Positions 1 through 10,879 of a DNA stretch of 64,000 nt are shown here, piece by piece (the stretch's first letter is position 1; each line of letters opens with the position of its first letter). Origin of the DNA: Elymus sibiricus (Eukaryota > Streptophyta > Magnoliopsida > Poales > Poaceae); contig CM077665.1 in NCBI GenBank assembly GCA_039707655.1, positions 444,229,531 through 444,293,530 of the forward strand. The letters run 5' to 3'. The position numbers and the translations under genes are program-made. The notes beneath the pieces are model-generated. The model was not told the DNA's origin and did no database searches. It saw only the letters and a program-made list of their open reading frames with translations.

Positions 1-1160
1 GAATGGCTTCGAGTACAAATATTTTGTTGTTTACATGTGTGAACTAGTGAACCATATAGTTCTTCTGTCCGGGCCTTGCTACTGTATGCTATTTTAAACA
101 CCGTCATGTTAACATCGTGCGCCTACTGTCGGTCGATTACTGCATTGTCAAAATTGGTTGGCTGTAGTGCAGAGTGACTTTAGAGACACTGTAACATGCA
201 CGGTGGTAAAGCACGTGCCAGGAACATGAGCACATGGAGGCCTCGAGTTGTGTGGATTTCTTCATGTGCTCCCGGTAAATCCAGTTGCTATTGTTCTGTC
301 AACGTTGTGGCGGAGTCAAGATCGCGGAATTGTTCATCCCGCTCCCACCATACGGATCACGAGGAATCAGCTTCTGACACTGTCATCGCAAGGTGGCGTT
401 TTCCCATCAGATGCTGATGCCAAGATGACCAGGGCCACACGGTGGCCGCCTGATCCCTTCTGTGGCATGTCTCTTTCACATACTGAACACAGAACCCAGA
501 TTTGGCACTTAGCCAAGGATTTCTGTAGCCGGTGTGAAAACAAATCAACACTTGCCTACTCTAGGTTTTACTATTATTAGTTCCCACTCTTTTCTGTGCC
601 AAAATTGCGTTTTCAGGCCTAGTGAGTCATATTGTTCTTGTGTCCAGTGCCGGTGTAAATGGTCAAAGCACGCAGCTGGGCTAGGTGTTGGACGCCATGT
701 GTGGCTGGGACATCCCCATGATCCCACTACAATTCATGTAAACATTGACATGAATGATTAATAAAGCGTGTTTTGCCTAAAAAAAGAAGACGTTTTAGCA
801 CTGAAGGGACATGGGAGGGTAGATTCAACATTGCAGGTAGCCGTCCAGTCCTAGAAACACTAGAGGAGAGGTTGGCATTGCATGTTTGGGTCCGCCGAAA
901 AGGCCAACATTTGAGGCCGGGAATCCAACAACAGTAAAGAGATGTCGACAAGAAGATGTCGCCGCTTAGTGCTGCCAAAAGGGGCGACACCCCCCGTTGA
1001 TCGGTGCCCATTTGGAACAAAGGAGTCACATACGAACACAACAGTCAGGAAAGTGACCTTGTGAATGACCAGTGCAAACTAGACAGGCAACCACCTCCGC
1101 AAGTTCAAAAGATCAAGGATACATAGGGCTACCTTCTACTCAGTGGTTACATAAATCATA
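1..1160. other. Left-edge region without a recognised gene
   Basis: No open frame here looks like a known protein, and the short frames overlap on both strands as random frames do. Near 762-786 there is an AATAAA-like stretch followed by an A-rich run (taataaagcg, then aaaaaaagaaga), which could be the polyadenylated end of a plus-strand transcript or retroposed sequence that starts outside the window. This is only a suggestion. Confidence 0.3.
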
Positions 1161-1163
1161 TTA

Positions 1164-1216
1164 CCTCCGTTTCGTATCTAGACAAATCTGAGTCAACTAA
1201 TTCAGGACGGAAGGAG
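1164..1216. mobile_element. Short Stowaway MITE remnant
   Basis: The ends are inverted copies of the Stowaway terminus (CCTCCGTTTCGTAT on the left; on the right CTCCTTCCGTCCT read from the other strand) and both sides carry TA (1162-1163 and 1217-1218), the Tc1/mariner target duplication. At 53 bp it is an internally deleted derivative. It lies about 290 bp downstream of the pseudokinase stop codon, so it may sit in that gene's 3' untranslated region or just beyond. Confidence 0.65.
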
Positions 1217-1504
1217 TACCAAATACAGGTGAGGTCTACCAAATACAGTCAGAAGAAACTTACGCCTCATTCGTCCAAAGCTAAGCACCCATATTATCTT
1301 CCCACACGACATGAGATCCTCGTAAAGTGCGCGGAAACTATACAGACCGGTAACCCCTATCACTCTCCAATTTCCTGGTAGTACAAACACTATGTTTCAG
1401 CAAGAGATAAAACAAACGGGTAACACACTTTATAAATACTAATACTACCCCGCCGGTATATAGTTCGACACCTTCTAATTAGTAAGCGAGCCGACGTGTT
1501 TCAG

Positions 1505-3948
1505 TCACCTCGATATCTCCTCAAGCCTCTTCAGGATCCGTTTCGAATCCGGTCTCAAGGACGGCGAAGGGTTGCAGCAAGCCGTGGCCAGCTCGAAGAA
1601 CGCGTTGAGCTTCGCCTCGTTCCCTGAGTTCTTGCTCTGCTTGATCAGCTCGGAGCCGAACGCGTCCGCGATCTTGCTCTCGAGGATCAGATCTTTGAAA
1701 GAGGCGGGCAGGTGGATGTCGCGCGCGTTCGGCGAGCCGTCGTTCGCCGCCTCCTTCTGAGCGAGCATCTCCAGCAGGATCACCCCCAGGCTGTACACGT
1801 CGCTCTCCCTCGTGACCTCCCTCATCTTGATCAGCTCGGGGGCCTTGTAGCCTTGCACCGCGGCGGTCTCGAGCATGTCCTGAGCGGCGGCGGGGTTCAG
1901 CAGGAGGTAGAGCCCGAAGTCTGATACCCTGGGCTGGAAATCGGCGTCCAGCATGATGTTGCTTGTCTTGAGGTTGCCGTGGATGATTGGCTTCTGCGAT
2001 CTTGTGTGGAGGTGGTCCAGCCCCTTGACGATGCCGATGGATAGCTTGCAGATTATCTCCCATCTCTGCGAATCATTGATTCCCTCTGCAGGTAAAAATA
2101 AAAGGGAAATGTCAGACAGTGCAGAGGATGCATTGAGTTTTTTGTTTAGATGCTACTATTATGATTTGAGATCTGACGGTTACTAGCAATGTTACTGACA
2201 TGTTGACACTAGTAGTGGGAAAATCTCATGGTAAGACCGGCAGTCCAATGTAAAGACTGACACATTTTCAACTCAATCGTGTAGTACAATATAAATGCAA
2301 TAAAGTCATAAAATTTGAAACTGTTCAAACCGGAACCTTGTGGTAGGGAACCAGCTTGCAATCGTACAAGAAATGTAGTAGCAAAGAGGACCATTTGGAC
2401 ATGTCCTTTTCAAACCCTCACAAAGCTCAAATACACCTCAAAAGTTATTGACAACAAAAAGTCAAAAACCACAGAAATTATTTTCTGTAAAAGATAATCA
2501 ACATCTTTATGTGACCAAATGATGGATCAACACATAAAGCATGTTCAATAAGAGCATATAATTCAACTACTCCACTGAAAATGAGAGCTGAAAGATGCAG
2601 GGAGCACAAACAGCTCAGAAAAATCAACCTCATAAATGCCATAAAAGTAGTCTTGAAAACACTTCATATAAGAAAGCATTTCTCTTTTTTCTAGGGAAGA
2701 AAGCATTTCTCATTTTTTTGCAGGGAAGAAAGCATTTCCCTTTAATAGTAATAATAAAAATATCCCTCCGTCCCATAATGTAAGACGCTTTTTAATACTA
2801 GTGTAGTGTCAAAAAACGTCTTACATTATGGGATGGAGTAGTAAATGTTAAGTATGTCCGGAAAAAAGTGTTTCCCCAGAAACACTGATCTGGTATAACT
2901 GAACAGCACAGATCGACAAAGAAAATCAAATGAGGTTTGCTACAGGTGACCCAATATTCATATGTCCTTCAGAAACATGAAGATCATGCTAAGCAAAGTG
3001 TCCCAGCTAACAACTCCAACCAGTAAAAGTTCACAAACACCTTTATCAACTATTGAGCTGTCCAATGGTATGGTAAACTTCACGACAAAAGTACAAAGTG
3101 TAGCAGTGAAGACACATGGCTAAAGGTAACAAAAACCACTCTGCAAGGCTGTTGCTCAATCCTTGCAGCATTATTGGAAGTATGCATTCGTGCTAAATCT
3201 GAATCAGATGAGCAACATAATTGGTCAAATAGAACAGAGATTATTTTCAGTTATTTTCCTGGCAAACAAGGGACGAAGTAGAGCTAATTATGATGGCACA
3301 TAAATCAGCAAATCTTGCTAAAGTTTCAGTACATTGCCAGAAAAGCATTTGGCATGTTTAGTCTTACTCAAGGCAAACTTGGCTTGAAAGCAAAGCAATG
3401 GAAGTAATTACATGCTCTGGAGCAACGTAAGTAAAGGGCAAACCTTGCAAGAAGCGGCGGAGCGAGCCGGCGGCGTAGAAGGGGTGGACGAGCAGCTTCT
3501 CCCCACGCGGGCCGACGTAGAGCGCGCGGATCGGCACGAGATTCGGGTGCTGCACGGCGCCAAGCAGCCGCGCCGCCGCCGCGGCCTCCTCCGCGCCCGC
3601 GGAGCAGACCGGCCGGAGGAACCGGAGCAGCGCGACGGCCTCGCCGGCGCTGAGCCCGGCGCGGTACAGCGTGCTGTGCGCCGACTTGGCGACCACCTCG
3701 CCGGGCGCCTCGAGGATGGCGGCCACGGTGAGCCCCTCGCCGCCGGGGAACGTGAGCAGCTCCTCCCCCACGCCGGTGCCGTAGACGCCGGACCCGCCCG
3801 CCTGGAAGCGGTCGGCCCTGGCCCCGTGCGAGGGCAGCACCGCGCGGCGGCGGCGGCGGCGGTAGCAGCGGACGGAGTAGCAGAGGAAGAGCGCGGCCAC
3901 GACGCCCAGGACCGTGAAGAGGATGGCATTGACGAGCGCCCTCGGCAT
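1505..3948 (-). CDS. Membrane-anchored receptor-like pseudokinase (two exons)
   Basis: Coding exons are 3948-3444 and 2085-1505, giving 361 residues. The junction uses a donor CAAG|GTTTGC and an acceptor CTGCAG|AGGGA; exon 1 ends in phase 1 and the join keeps the frame through to the stop at 1505. Residues 4-26 form one hydrophobic segment (ALVNAILFTVLGVVAALFLC), followed by an Arg-rich stretch and then a protein-kinase-like fold. The fold looks catalytically dead: no glycine loop is visible, the usual VAxK lysine position reads AVALLRF, and the HRD motif is HGN (IIHGNLKTSNIML), although DFG is kept (VSDFGL). The activation and C-lobe signatures GYKAPEL and SDVYSLGVILLEML are present. There is no signal peptide and no leucine-rich repeat ectodomain, unlike TMKL1-type receptor pseudokinases, which the kinase part resembles. 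The protein probably sits in the plasma membrane and acts as a scaffold (inference). The start at 3948 was chosen because the frame further upstream is low-complexity leader. First-exon codons are very GC-rich, as is usual in grasses. Confidence 0.85.
2086..3443 (-). other. Intron of the pseudokinase gene
   Basis: A 1358-bp GT...AG intron on the minus strand separates the N-lobe exon from the C-lobe exon. It is AT-rich and has no coding potential on either strand. It holds a Stowaway MITE at 2761-2840. Boundaries were inferred from the consensus splice sites and from the continuous kinase reading frame they create. Confidence 0.8.
2761..2840. mobile_element. Stowaway MITE in the pseudokinase intron
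   Basis: This is a near-perfect hairpin element: the left arm CCCTCCGTCCCATAATGTAA is matched on the right by ACATTATGGGATGGAG read in reverse complement, with TA at both ends. The short spacer between the arms includes the AGTGTCAAAAAACG tract seen in Triticeae Stowaway elements of the Tc1/mariner group. It probably has no effect on splicing, as it lies more than 600 bp from either splice site. Confidence 0.85.
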
Positions 3949-4500
3949 TGCTCCGCCCCGGCGGCGCGCTCGGCTCCGGGGGACAACGGGGGAGGAATCC
4001 TGGGGAGATGTACGGCGGATTGGTAGGGTTTGGTGCCCTCGGGACGGGAGGAAAGGTTTGTGCTTGCGGCGCTCCCTCCTCCTCCTCCTTTCGCTGCCCT
4101 TTCTGTGATTCTTTCCCTTGCGGTTGAGATCTCTCTCTACCCTTTTGTTCTGCTTGTGTGTTTGTGTGTGCGACTGTGTCAGCTGAGCTAATGGGAGTAT
4201 TCTTTGGGGTGAGATTGGAGGGGAAGCTGGGCTGAGATTGTTCTCGTCTTGGGGAAAGTGTGTGTGTGGGAGATGGATTCTTTTTCTTGCTTGGACTTTG
4301 GGTTTTATGTCGATGATAATAAGTGCGTTCATGATGGCAATGGACGTACCCATGAGTAATGTGGGCAATAGGACCCTAAAAATATGTGAGGCCCCTAACT
4401 TCATAATTGCGTGCGTCATAGAGTACACTTGATTGCATCATGTGGACTGTAGACCCTGTATGTGAAGCGGAGTAGGGCCATGTGATGGCTAGCCAGGCCA
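3949..4500 (-). promoter_or_regulatory. Upstream region and 5' leader of the pseudokinase gene
   Basis: On the minus strand the sequence before the start codon is a purine-rich (GAGAGAGAT, GGAGGAGG) leader of roughly 150-250 bp, typical of grass 5' untranslated regions. The start context is GAGCAATGC, with G at -3. I see no convincing TATA box, so the transcription start is not defined. An open frame extends upstream to 4428, but its translation is low-complexity and is not considered coding. Confidence 0.4.
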
Positions 4501-4693
4501 GGTTAAAAATACTCTAAAGGTGATGGCTAGTATTTTTCATATAAAAGAAAACTCTATCTAAACCTATGTGAAATATGTGATGACCATACCTTTGACACCA
4601 TAGGGTTATCATCCGACCGCTTCCAGGCCGTTTCTAGATAGGGGTGTAAATGGTAAATAAGTGGTGTCCGTAAGTCACGTTTATTTAGTTTTA

Positions 4694-5801
4694 CTAGCAA
4701 ACATGCCTGTGCGTTGCACCGAAAGAAAAAAATCATCCACCATACATACAATCGACGACATCGGAAAATCCCTCGAAATTTTTCACGGTGCGGCACGACA
4801 AATAACATGGTAAGTGGTGTTGCGCAAAAACATAAAGGTGAGTTGTTTTTTAAAGTGTACTTAAGGTTTTTTCTATTTATTAGACACCAACAATATTTAT
4901 CTAGTTGTCGCTATCTATTTACGTCTTTGTTGTCATTCCTCCTTAAGGATGCCCAACAAATATTGTATTAGGATGAAAATTGAGAAGTACATTTTAGTAC
5001 TCAACGATAACTTGTGTATAAGAGCATTATTTTTGTCTTGCTAATATATGTGTTTGCAACTGCGATCCAAGTTAGGATATAATTTAGTTGCAAACATATT
5101 ATATAGCTTCACCGAAACCAACCAATATATAAGGACATTCATACCAAATGTTTAAGGTTGCATATCAACATCGATATTGTACAATAAATCTTTATAGGTA
5201 CTAATTTAGGATTATCATATACCTGTTATAACCTTTGGCATATGGTAGCCGGTAGGAATCAACATCCTCTGTGGTGTCAAACTATCATATATACTCAATT
5301 TAAATGGTGCAAGAACATATGTAATAGGCATTTCCAAAACAACCCATATAAAAATGGTATCAATTAAGGTTGCATTGTAAACCTAATTTTATTAATGATT
5401 AACATGCAAAATAATAGTATATTTGAAATCTACACGTTTTTCTGATGAATTTTAATATATAACATGTTAGATTTCGAGCTAGGATTTGAAAGATATGATA
5501 TTTTGAAAACTATTTGAACATGTCCGATAGGGAAAAACAAAAAGAAAGAAAAATGTGATATGCTGGATTCGAACCCGGGTCTCCCGGGTGAAATGGCTCG
5601 AGCAACTGGGCTACTCGCATGCTTAATGTACTTAAAGGGGCCGCTTTCTAATAAATATTGTCACGTGCTACGCCTTGTGAAGAAAAAACTAAGCGTTTTT
5701 TTTCACTTATGGGTGGCATGGTGGGTAATATTTTACAACTTTATAGGTAATTTCGATGACGGACGGGCAGAAGCACGCCGTCCTTTATTAGTAGGTAAAG
5801 A
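4694..5801 (-). mobile_element. Non-autonomous Helitron
   Basis: Read on the minus strand, the element starts with TC (TCTTTACCTACTAATAA) after an A and ends with CTAG before a T (GCATGTTTGCTAG|T). This is the A^T insertion signature of Helitrons, which do not make target duplications. About 10-12 bases before CTAG lies the segment GGTGCAACGCACAGG, a decayed form of a terminal hairpin. The 1108 bp hold no Rep/helicase coding, so the copy would have depended on an autonomous partner. The same termini (CCCGTGCGTTGCAACGGG-type) are, to my knowledge, very common in grasses. A tRNA-like segment lies inside at 5561-5621. Confidence 0.6.
5561..5621 (-). other. tRNA-like segment (not a functional tRNA)
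   Basis: On the minus strand this contains an A-box-like TAGCCCAGTTGCTCGAG and a B box GGTTCGAATCC at about tRNA spacing. The T stem (CCGGG against CCAGC) does not pair properly and no acceptor stem can be formed. It may be a remnant of a tRNA-derived SINE or an internal polymerase III promoter-like sequence carried by the Helitron. Confidence 0.4.
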
Positions 5802-5924
5802 TATAGCTTCATAGTTTATTTTTCTTGGAAAAAAACAAAATTTTGAACTGTTAGATTATTAGTGGGTTTAAATGGGACCTACTTTCATCCCTATCTCTAG
5901 ATGCTATAGAGTCTGATCCATTGT

Positions 5925-5974
5925 ACATGTTTATAGAAACCAAGATGTTTACATGTTTATAGAAACCAAGATGT
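5925..5974. repeat. Two-copy 26-bp tandem duplication
   Basis: A unit beginning ACATGTTTATAGAAACC is repeated once with a period of 26 bp (5925 and 5951) and no mismatch over the shared 24 bases. It lies between the Helitron and the first Harbinger element and is best explained by replication slippage. Confidence 0.8.
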
Positions 5975-8000
5975 GGAGTTATGTTAACCCGCAAATACAT
6001 CCGTAAATACATTCGTCTGCGAATCGGGGGTGGGACCAGTCAGCAGACACGAATGCGGAAACTTGTCATCCAAAGCTAGCCGCATACATCCGTCCATAAA
6101 TATTTTTCCGGTCCGCACACTCTAAATAACCGCATATCTAGTTTCAGTTTAGCTAAATTTGTTCAAATGTTCAAATGCAACAATAGTTTTGATTTAGATA
6201 TTACAATCCAATAAAGTATTCAAATTATAATAGTTCAAACATGAATTTAACTAGCACATGATGCCATTTGTCCTCATGAGTTGCTTGATATCGGATTTGT
6301 TGAGGCATTTGGACAAACTCATTAAATATGGCTAGATTCTGTTATGGAAGTTCAATAGGATCACCCATGTTCTCAAATTCAAGAGTTGTGGCGGCATCCT
6401 CACCCTCATCCTGCATGATCATGTCTTGCATGATCACACAATATGTCATCACCTCTCACAAGGTCTCTGGATCCCATTGTTTAGAAGGTCCACAAATAAC
6501 TGCAACGTTGGTTTGCAGAACTCCAAATGCCATCACAACATTCTTTCTAGATGCTTCTTATCTTTGGGCAAAGTGATACTTTTTTCTGACCAACTGGATC
6601 AGAGATGGTCTTGACAAAGGTAGCCCACAGAGAATAGATACCGTCAACCAGATAGTACCCCGTGTTATATTTATACCCAGTGACAGTATAGTAGCAAGGA
6701 GTAGCCTGCCCTTCAGTCAGCCTAGCAAACAATGGTGATCGCTGCAGCCTATTGATGTCATTGTGAGACTCGAGCATGCCAAAGAAACCATGCCAAATCC
6801 AAAGATCATGTGATGTAGCCGCTTCAAGGATGATGGTGGACTTCTTAATTTGACCTTGATATTGCCCCTGTAAAGCTTTTCAGACAGTTCTGCAATGTCC
6901 AATGCATGTAGTCAAGAGATCTGACCAAACCTGACCACCATCTAGCTTCAGACATTGCCAACATCCTCTCGATGTCTGCGACAGTTCGTTGTCTCACGTA
7001 CTGAGGACCAAACACTCAGACCACGACAGCAGAAAATTTTACCATGGCATCTCTGCATGTGCTCTCAGACATCCGTAGGTATTCGTCCCACAAATCAGCG
7101 GCCATGCCATATGGAAGCATTCGCAGCCGTCCACTTATGGTAACCAGAGAACACAACCTCTCCCACAATATCCTTCTTCAAGATGAAGTACTCATCTAAG
7201 GACCGGACGCCATGGTAGAGATGACCGAATATATTTTTTCGCATCCAAAAGTGTCGGCAAAAATTGTCAGCGAATAGGGAATCAAGGGCAAACTAGTCGT
7301 CCATCGGCGTCAAATGGCCGCGCACCCTGTTGCGGTTGTGCACTCGATGACCCTTGATCAATCCCTTGAAATTGAGAACATGCTCTTCCGCACGCTCCAC
7401 GTCTGCAATGACTGCCTGCATCATCGTTGTCTCATCTGTGTAGTCCTCATCGCCGGATGATTCAACATAGTGCTCGTGTATGTACTATATATCCGAATCC
7501 ATTGCTTCGAAGAAGAAGGGACAAAAAATAGCACGGGCATTTCACCGAACACTTGTTGGGCATGGTGAGTATCGTAGGGGCGGGTGGTACGCGTGCGACG
7601 GATAGAGGAGAGGTGTGGAACGACGGTGGAGGACAAACGGGGTGGAGCCCGGGTGTAGCCTTAGAGGAGACATAGATGTCGAGTTCTGGCAAGGGTGTGG
7701 CGGGGAAACCGGGATGGTGGAGCGGCGGTAGAGGCAGGAGAGTAACGAATGCAGGGAAAGATGGGAGGATGGAGGCGTGGGGGTCTAGAGGGGTTCTCGG
7801 TGGGCCGGGGGTGTTGGAGTCCTGCGTGGTTTATGTCCATACACATGCAGAGCCCTCCCATTTTGTTTCAACTTTGCGAAGAAAAATGCGTCCGGACCGG
7901 TCGGCGGACCGATACAGGCCCACGTTGGATGGCTAAACACGTCTAGACCATGCAGTCCGGACGGTTGCGGGCAGTTTAAGGGTCCCCTTTGGAAATGTCT
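5975..8000 (-). mobile_element. Degenerate PIF/Harbinger element (copy 1)
   Basis: The centre encodes a decayed Harbinger transposase on the minus strand. The right end is a GC-rich subterminal region (CCGGACCGGTCGGCGGACCG) finishing in ccctttggaaatgtct against a TTA at 8001-8003, the usual 3-bp target duplication. The left border is uncertain and was placed where the GC-rich tail (CCGTAAATACATTCGTCTGC) begins. The TTA at the right is shared with the next element. Confidence 0.55.
6310..7230 (-). pseudogene. Harbinger transposase pseudogene (copy 1)
   Basis: Minus-strand translation in shifting frames gives recognisable Harbinger DDE nuclease stretches: LRMSESTCRDAMVKF near 7070, VADIERMLAMSEARWW near 6960, ESHNDINRLQRSPLFARL near 6750 (which holds the second catalytic Asp), and GYKYNTGYYLVDGIYSLWAT near 6660. 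The region of the catalytic Glu (normally ERAFGVLQSRW) is damaged and reads as an FGVLQTN-like remnant. At least three frame changes and several stops make it non-functional. The enzyme family cuts and pastes elements with TTA/TWA targets in the nucleus. Confidence 0.8.
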
Positions 8001-8003
8001 TTA

Positions 8004-9627
8004 GTGCATCTTCAACGCGGACCCTTAAACCACCCATAACCGTCCAGACCAAGTAGTCTAGACGCATTTTGCCATCCAACGTGTCACCCCATCGTTTCAC
8101 GGACTGGTTGGGATGTCCACTTTCCTGCAAATAGGAGGCAAACTATGGGGGCTTTGCGGACATTCGGACCGCTGCCACGAACATGTCCACCACCCCGGTC
8201 CCAACCGAAAACCTCTATTGCGCCCATGCACTCTGCGACTCGAAGTGGTTGCCGCGTTCATGCCGGTCAACCTGCTCCAAAGCGCCAGCGCCGCATTAAC
8301 GCCCGTCTAGAGCGGACACGACCTCTCACTGGTGTCAGAATTGAAGTGGTGCACCGGTCGGGAGCGCTGCCCGTGTCGTGTCCCGATCTCCACACTTGTT
8401 CAACGACGGAGTGGCGTGACTGGACAGGACGATCATCTACCGCATTCAAACGGGTTGTCGTCCGTCCGCCTGCCAACATTAAACATGCATGCTGATCGAG
8501 AAACCCACTCCGGCACCCACATTGACACAACCCGCCGCTTAGCCTAGCCGACATCTGCTATTTAAACGAGGGTATGCCCACATGATCTCCACCACACCAC
8601 TTCTACTTCACATCCTCTTTGTGTGCCACCTCCGCCATGACCACGAGCTTTAGCGCATTGTGGGATAGCCTGTCGACCGAGCAGAAGTTCAAGTTGGCCA
8701 CCCTCGTGGCTGGATGGCAGGGCCGTCGTGCGCGGTGGAGCAAGGCCGAATTGTCAGCGAGCTCGCCAAAGGTCTTCGACGACGACCAAATGATGGAGAG
8801 GACCTCCGACGACGAGATGGACACTGCTGCCCCCGTCGTTCCATGCTAGCTTGACCATGGAGCAGGTGCATGCGCATTTCGATGCCTTCATGGTGGATGG
8901 ACAATCGGTGTCGGTGTTCCGGCAGGCACACGAGGAGCAGAGCTACAACCTCAACCTCCTCGTGCATCGGCGGCTGGTGGAGGGCCAGATCTAAGGCGAG
9001 TTCGTGAGGGAGGAGGACGTGGTGGACATGGCGACAGAGAAGCAAACTTTGTTGAGGAGCACTGGGCACTCTACGAGGCCGTGCTCAACGCTCGTGCGGC
9101 TGCGTCTGATGTGCACTCGAATGCGGATGCCAACGCCGCCAGATGTGCATCATTCACGTCAACAATTGGTTCACATTGGCGCCGCTTCGACGGCGGACGA
9201 CACGTCCTCGTCCATCGTCGACCTCACCTGCACCGGCGACGGCCAGGTCGCGGACTCTGGCGTGTAGTAGGGCATGGGAGACAGCGGCGCCCCATGTCCC
9301 GTGTGAGTCAGTTTGTGTCTCACGTCCTACTCTTCCTCGCCGACGACCACACCTTTACTTTCCAGGGCTGTCGGACATGGAAATGGAGGGGAACGACATG
9401 GACTTGGAGGTCAGACACTTTCTGGGTCTCATGGCCGCCGACGAAGATTTAGACTAGATTAACTTCCAGACGCTTTTGTTTAGTTGAATATGTTGAAAAT
9501 GAAATAAATTAGGTCCGGTTTAGATGAAAATAATCTGGTTTGTATGAAAAGTGATCCGGTTTGTTTAAGTCAAGTTTGTAATATACGCAGATATGGTTGG
9601 TTTTAGGGGTCCGCGTTGGAGATGGGC
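8004..9627. mobile_element. TIR element with Harbinger-type TTA target, no transposase
   Basis: The left terminus GTGCATCTTCAACGCGGACC starts right after TTA (8001-8003). The right terminus at 9607-9627 is its inverted counterpart (GGGTCCGCGTTGGAGATG), so the ends pair over about 18 bases with a few mismatches. The interior has a decayed plus-strand frame (about 8637-9457) and a GC-rich left third, but no DDE transposase. It is therefore probably a non-autonomous Harbinger-like element. The outermost right bases are imperfect, so its exact end is uncertain. Confidence 0.55.
8637..9457 (+). pseudogene. Decayed hypothetical ORF inside the TIR element
   Basis: A plus-strand frame starts with MTTSFSALWDSLSTEQKFKL and carries on in another frame after 8850 (TMEQVHAHFDAFMVDGQSV, then NLNLLVHRRLVEGQI), with a stop near 8993 and a last frame ending FLGLMAADEDLD at 9457. 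The composition is hydrophilic and partly helical. I do not recognise a domain. It resembles the second, non-transposase ORF type that accompanies grass Harbinger-like elements, but that is only an impression. Confidence 0.35.
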
Positions 9628-9984
9628 GCGCTTCTTGGCCCGAAGCAACATGTCAGCGATGGCAAGCTCATGTACTTGCCGGCGAGCTTTACACTGCCCT
9701 TATTGTGCATATAATTAATGAGTTGGTATGTTCTTCAACATTGAGCGTGACAGGTTAGTTGGCACGTATACATTTCACATGACCGTTTGTATATCATTTT
9801 TGAAATCTCGTGTGGTATCTGTTCGTCCACGGTACGGTAACAAAGCACATCATCTCAGCCAGTTGGCTTGGCAACGAGTGATATGTGATGCTGTCTGCTC
9901 GCAAAAGAAATTAACTCGATATGTGCTGTTGTTAAGCGTACAAGTACTTGTTACCAACCGTTGCTCCTGCTGCCTTCTTGCACA

Positions 9985-10035
9985 ACAGTCGTAACCTATT
10001 CACCCGCAAAAAAAAAAAAACAGTCGTAACCTATT
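9985..10035 (+). mobile_element. Minimal retroposition footprint with 16-bp target duplication
   Basis: ACAGTCGTAACCTATT occurs at 9985-10000 and again, perfectly, at 10020-10035. Between them lie only 19 bases, CACCCGC followed by an A run. A poly-A tail plus a long direct duplication is what target-primed reverse transcription leaves when a LINE, or a transcript mobilised by one, is cut off almost at its 3' end. Confidence 0.75.
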
Positions 10036-10058
10036 TTCTTATATACAGAATTTAAAGG

Positions 10059-10108
10059 AAAAGCTAGGCTACTTTTTATTTTTTGAGGAGAAAAAGCTAG
10101 GCTACTTT
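10059..10108 (-). mobile_element. Second minimal retroposition footprint with 17-bp duplication
   Basis: AAAAGCTAGGCTACTTT occurs at 10059-10075 and at 10092-10108 with no mismatch. The 16 bases between them (ttattttttgaggaga) read as CTCAAAAAATAA on the minus strand, a short A-rich tail. It is the same type of event as the footprint 60 bp upstream but in the opposite orientation. Confidence 0.7.
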
Positions 10109-10255
10109 AGCACTGCGGGGTGCGGACAGTGACGCCTTCCGATTGGCAAGCTTCGGATGATGTGGGCCTCGGATCTGCCATCCGGTGAACCAATCGCTCT
10201 CACAGGATCGAAGTCTTGGCAAATGATACGGGCTTGGCTTCGTGCTTCGGACTTA

Positions 10256-10700
10256 GAGCATCTACAACCGGATCTCTCAAACGATCTCTTATACGTCTGT
10301 AGACGAATTCGGTCAGTGATCAGATAGGAGAAAGAAGGAAAAAAAATGATTCAAACAGATCCTTCATATCATTCCTATACGTCTGGGCTGTCCGCGAACC
10401 CTCATATCCATTTCAAATATAGAAAGGATATGAGGGCTCGCGGACACGCCCGGACGCGCCCGGTAAGTCCGCCACGTAGGACGCGACCCTATCTCGGACC
10501 ACTTTTTCTTTTTCTTTATTCATTCTTTTCTTTCTCTCTCTTCCTCTCCACCAATCGCGTGCAAGTGACCGGACATGCGAGGAAGAAAATGAAAAGTGTG
10601 GCTGCGCGGACGAACAAATAGGGGACACGCCTAGTCACTGACCGGGCGCGTCCGCGGGTGTTTAAGAGATCATATTTACTAAGTCCGGCTGTAGATGCTC
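10256..10700. mobile_element. Tourist/Harbinger-type MITE, 445 bp
   Basis: Terminal inverted repeats GAGCATCTACAACCGGA (left) and GAGCATCTACAGCCGGA (right, reverse complement) match at 16 of 17 bases. Both sides carry TTA (10253-10255 and 10701-10703). The subterminal regions are GC-rich and partly palindromic (GGGCTCGCGGACACGCCCGG). No protein is encoded. The TIR is nearly the same as that of the larger element that starts at 12504, so the two are probably one family. Confidence 0.8.
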
Positions 10701-10879
10701 TTAGAGTAACTGTGTCTATTTGAGTCGGTGCGAACATTAGAACCGGTTCGACACGGTGTTTCAAAAGGACACGCTTCCCTTTTTTCTCCACCGCGTGACC
10801 CATTTAAAGCCTAAATTTGGGCCACGTTTGCATCGGCGTGGATACGAAGCGGATGCGTGCCTCGTCCGCCTACTCCTTC

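Noticed and set aside
1521..2063. A 180-residue minus-strand frame in pseudokinase exon 2
   Set aside because: It is a shadow of the kinase frame, rich in Arg/Pro/Ala, with no domain.
3412..4026. A 204-residue plus-strand frame opposite pseudokinase exon 1
   Set aside because: It is antisense to a clear coding exon and arises from high GC with few stops.
3364..4428. A 354-residue minus-strand open frame covering pseudokinase exon 1 and its upstream region
   Set aside because: The first 160 residues are low-complexity translation of the leader (many Ser/Arg/His), the kinase N-terminus has its own good start at 3948, and the frame after 3444 runs into the intron.
5561..5621. A tRNA gene on the minus strand
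   Set aside because: A and B boxes are present, but the T stem and acceptor stem do not pair.
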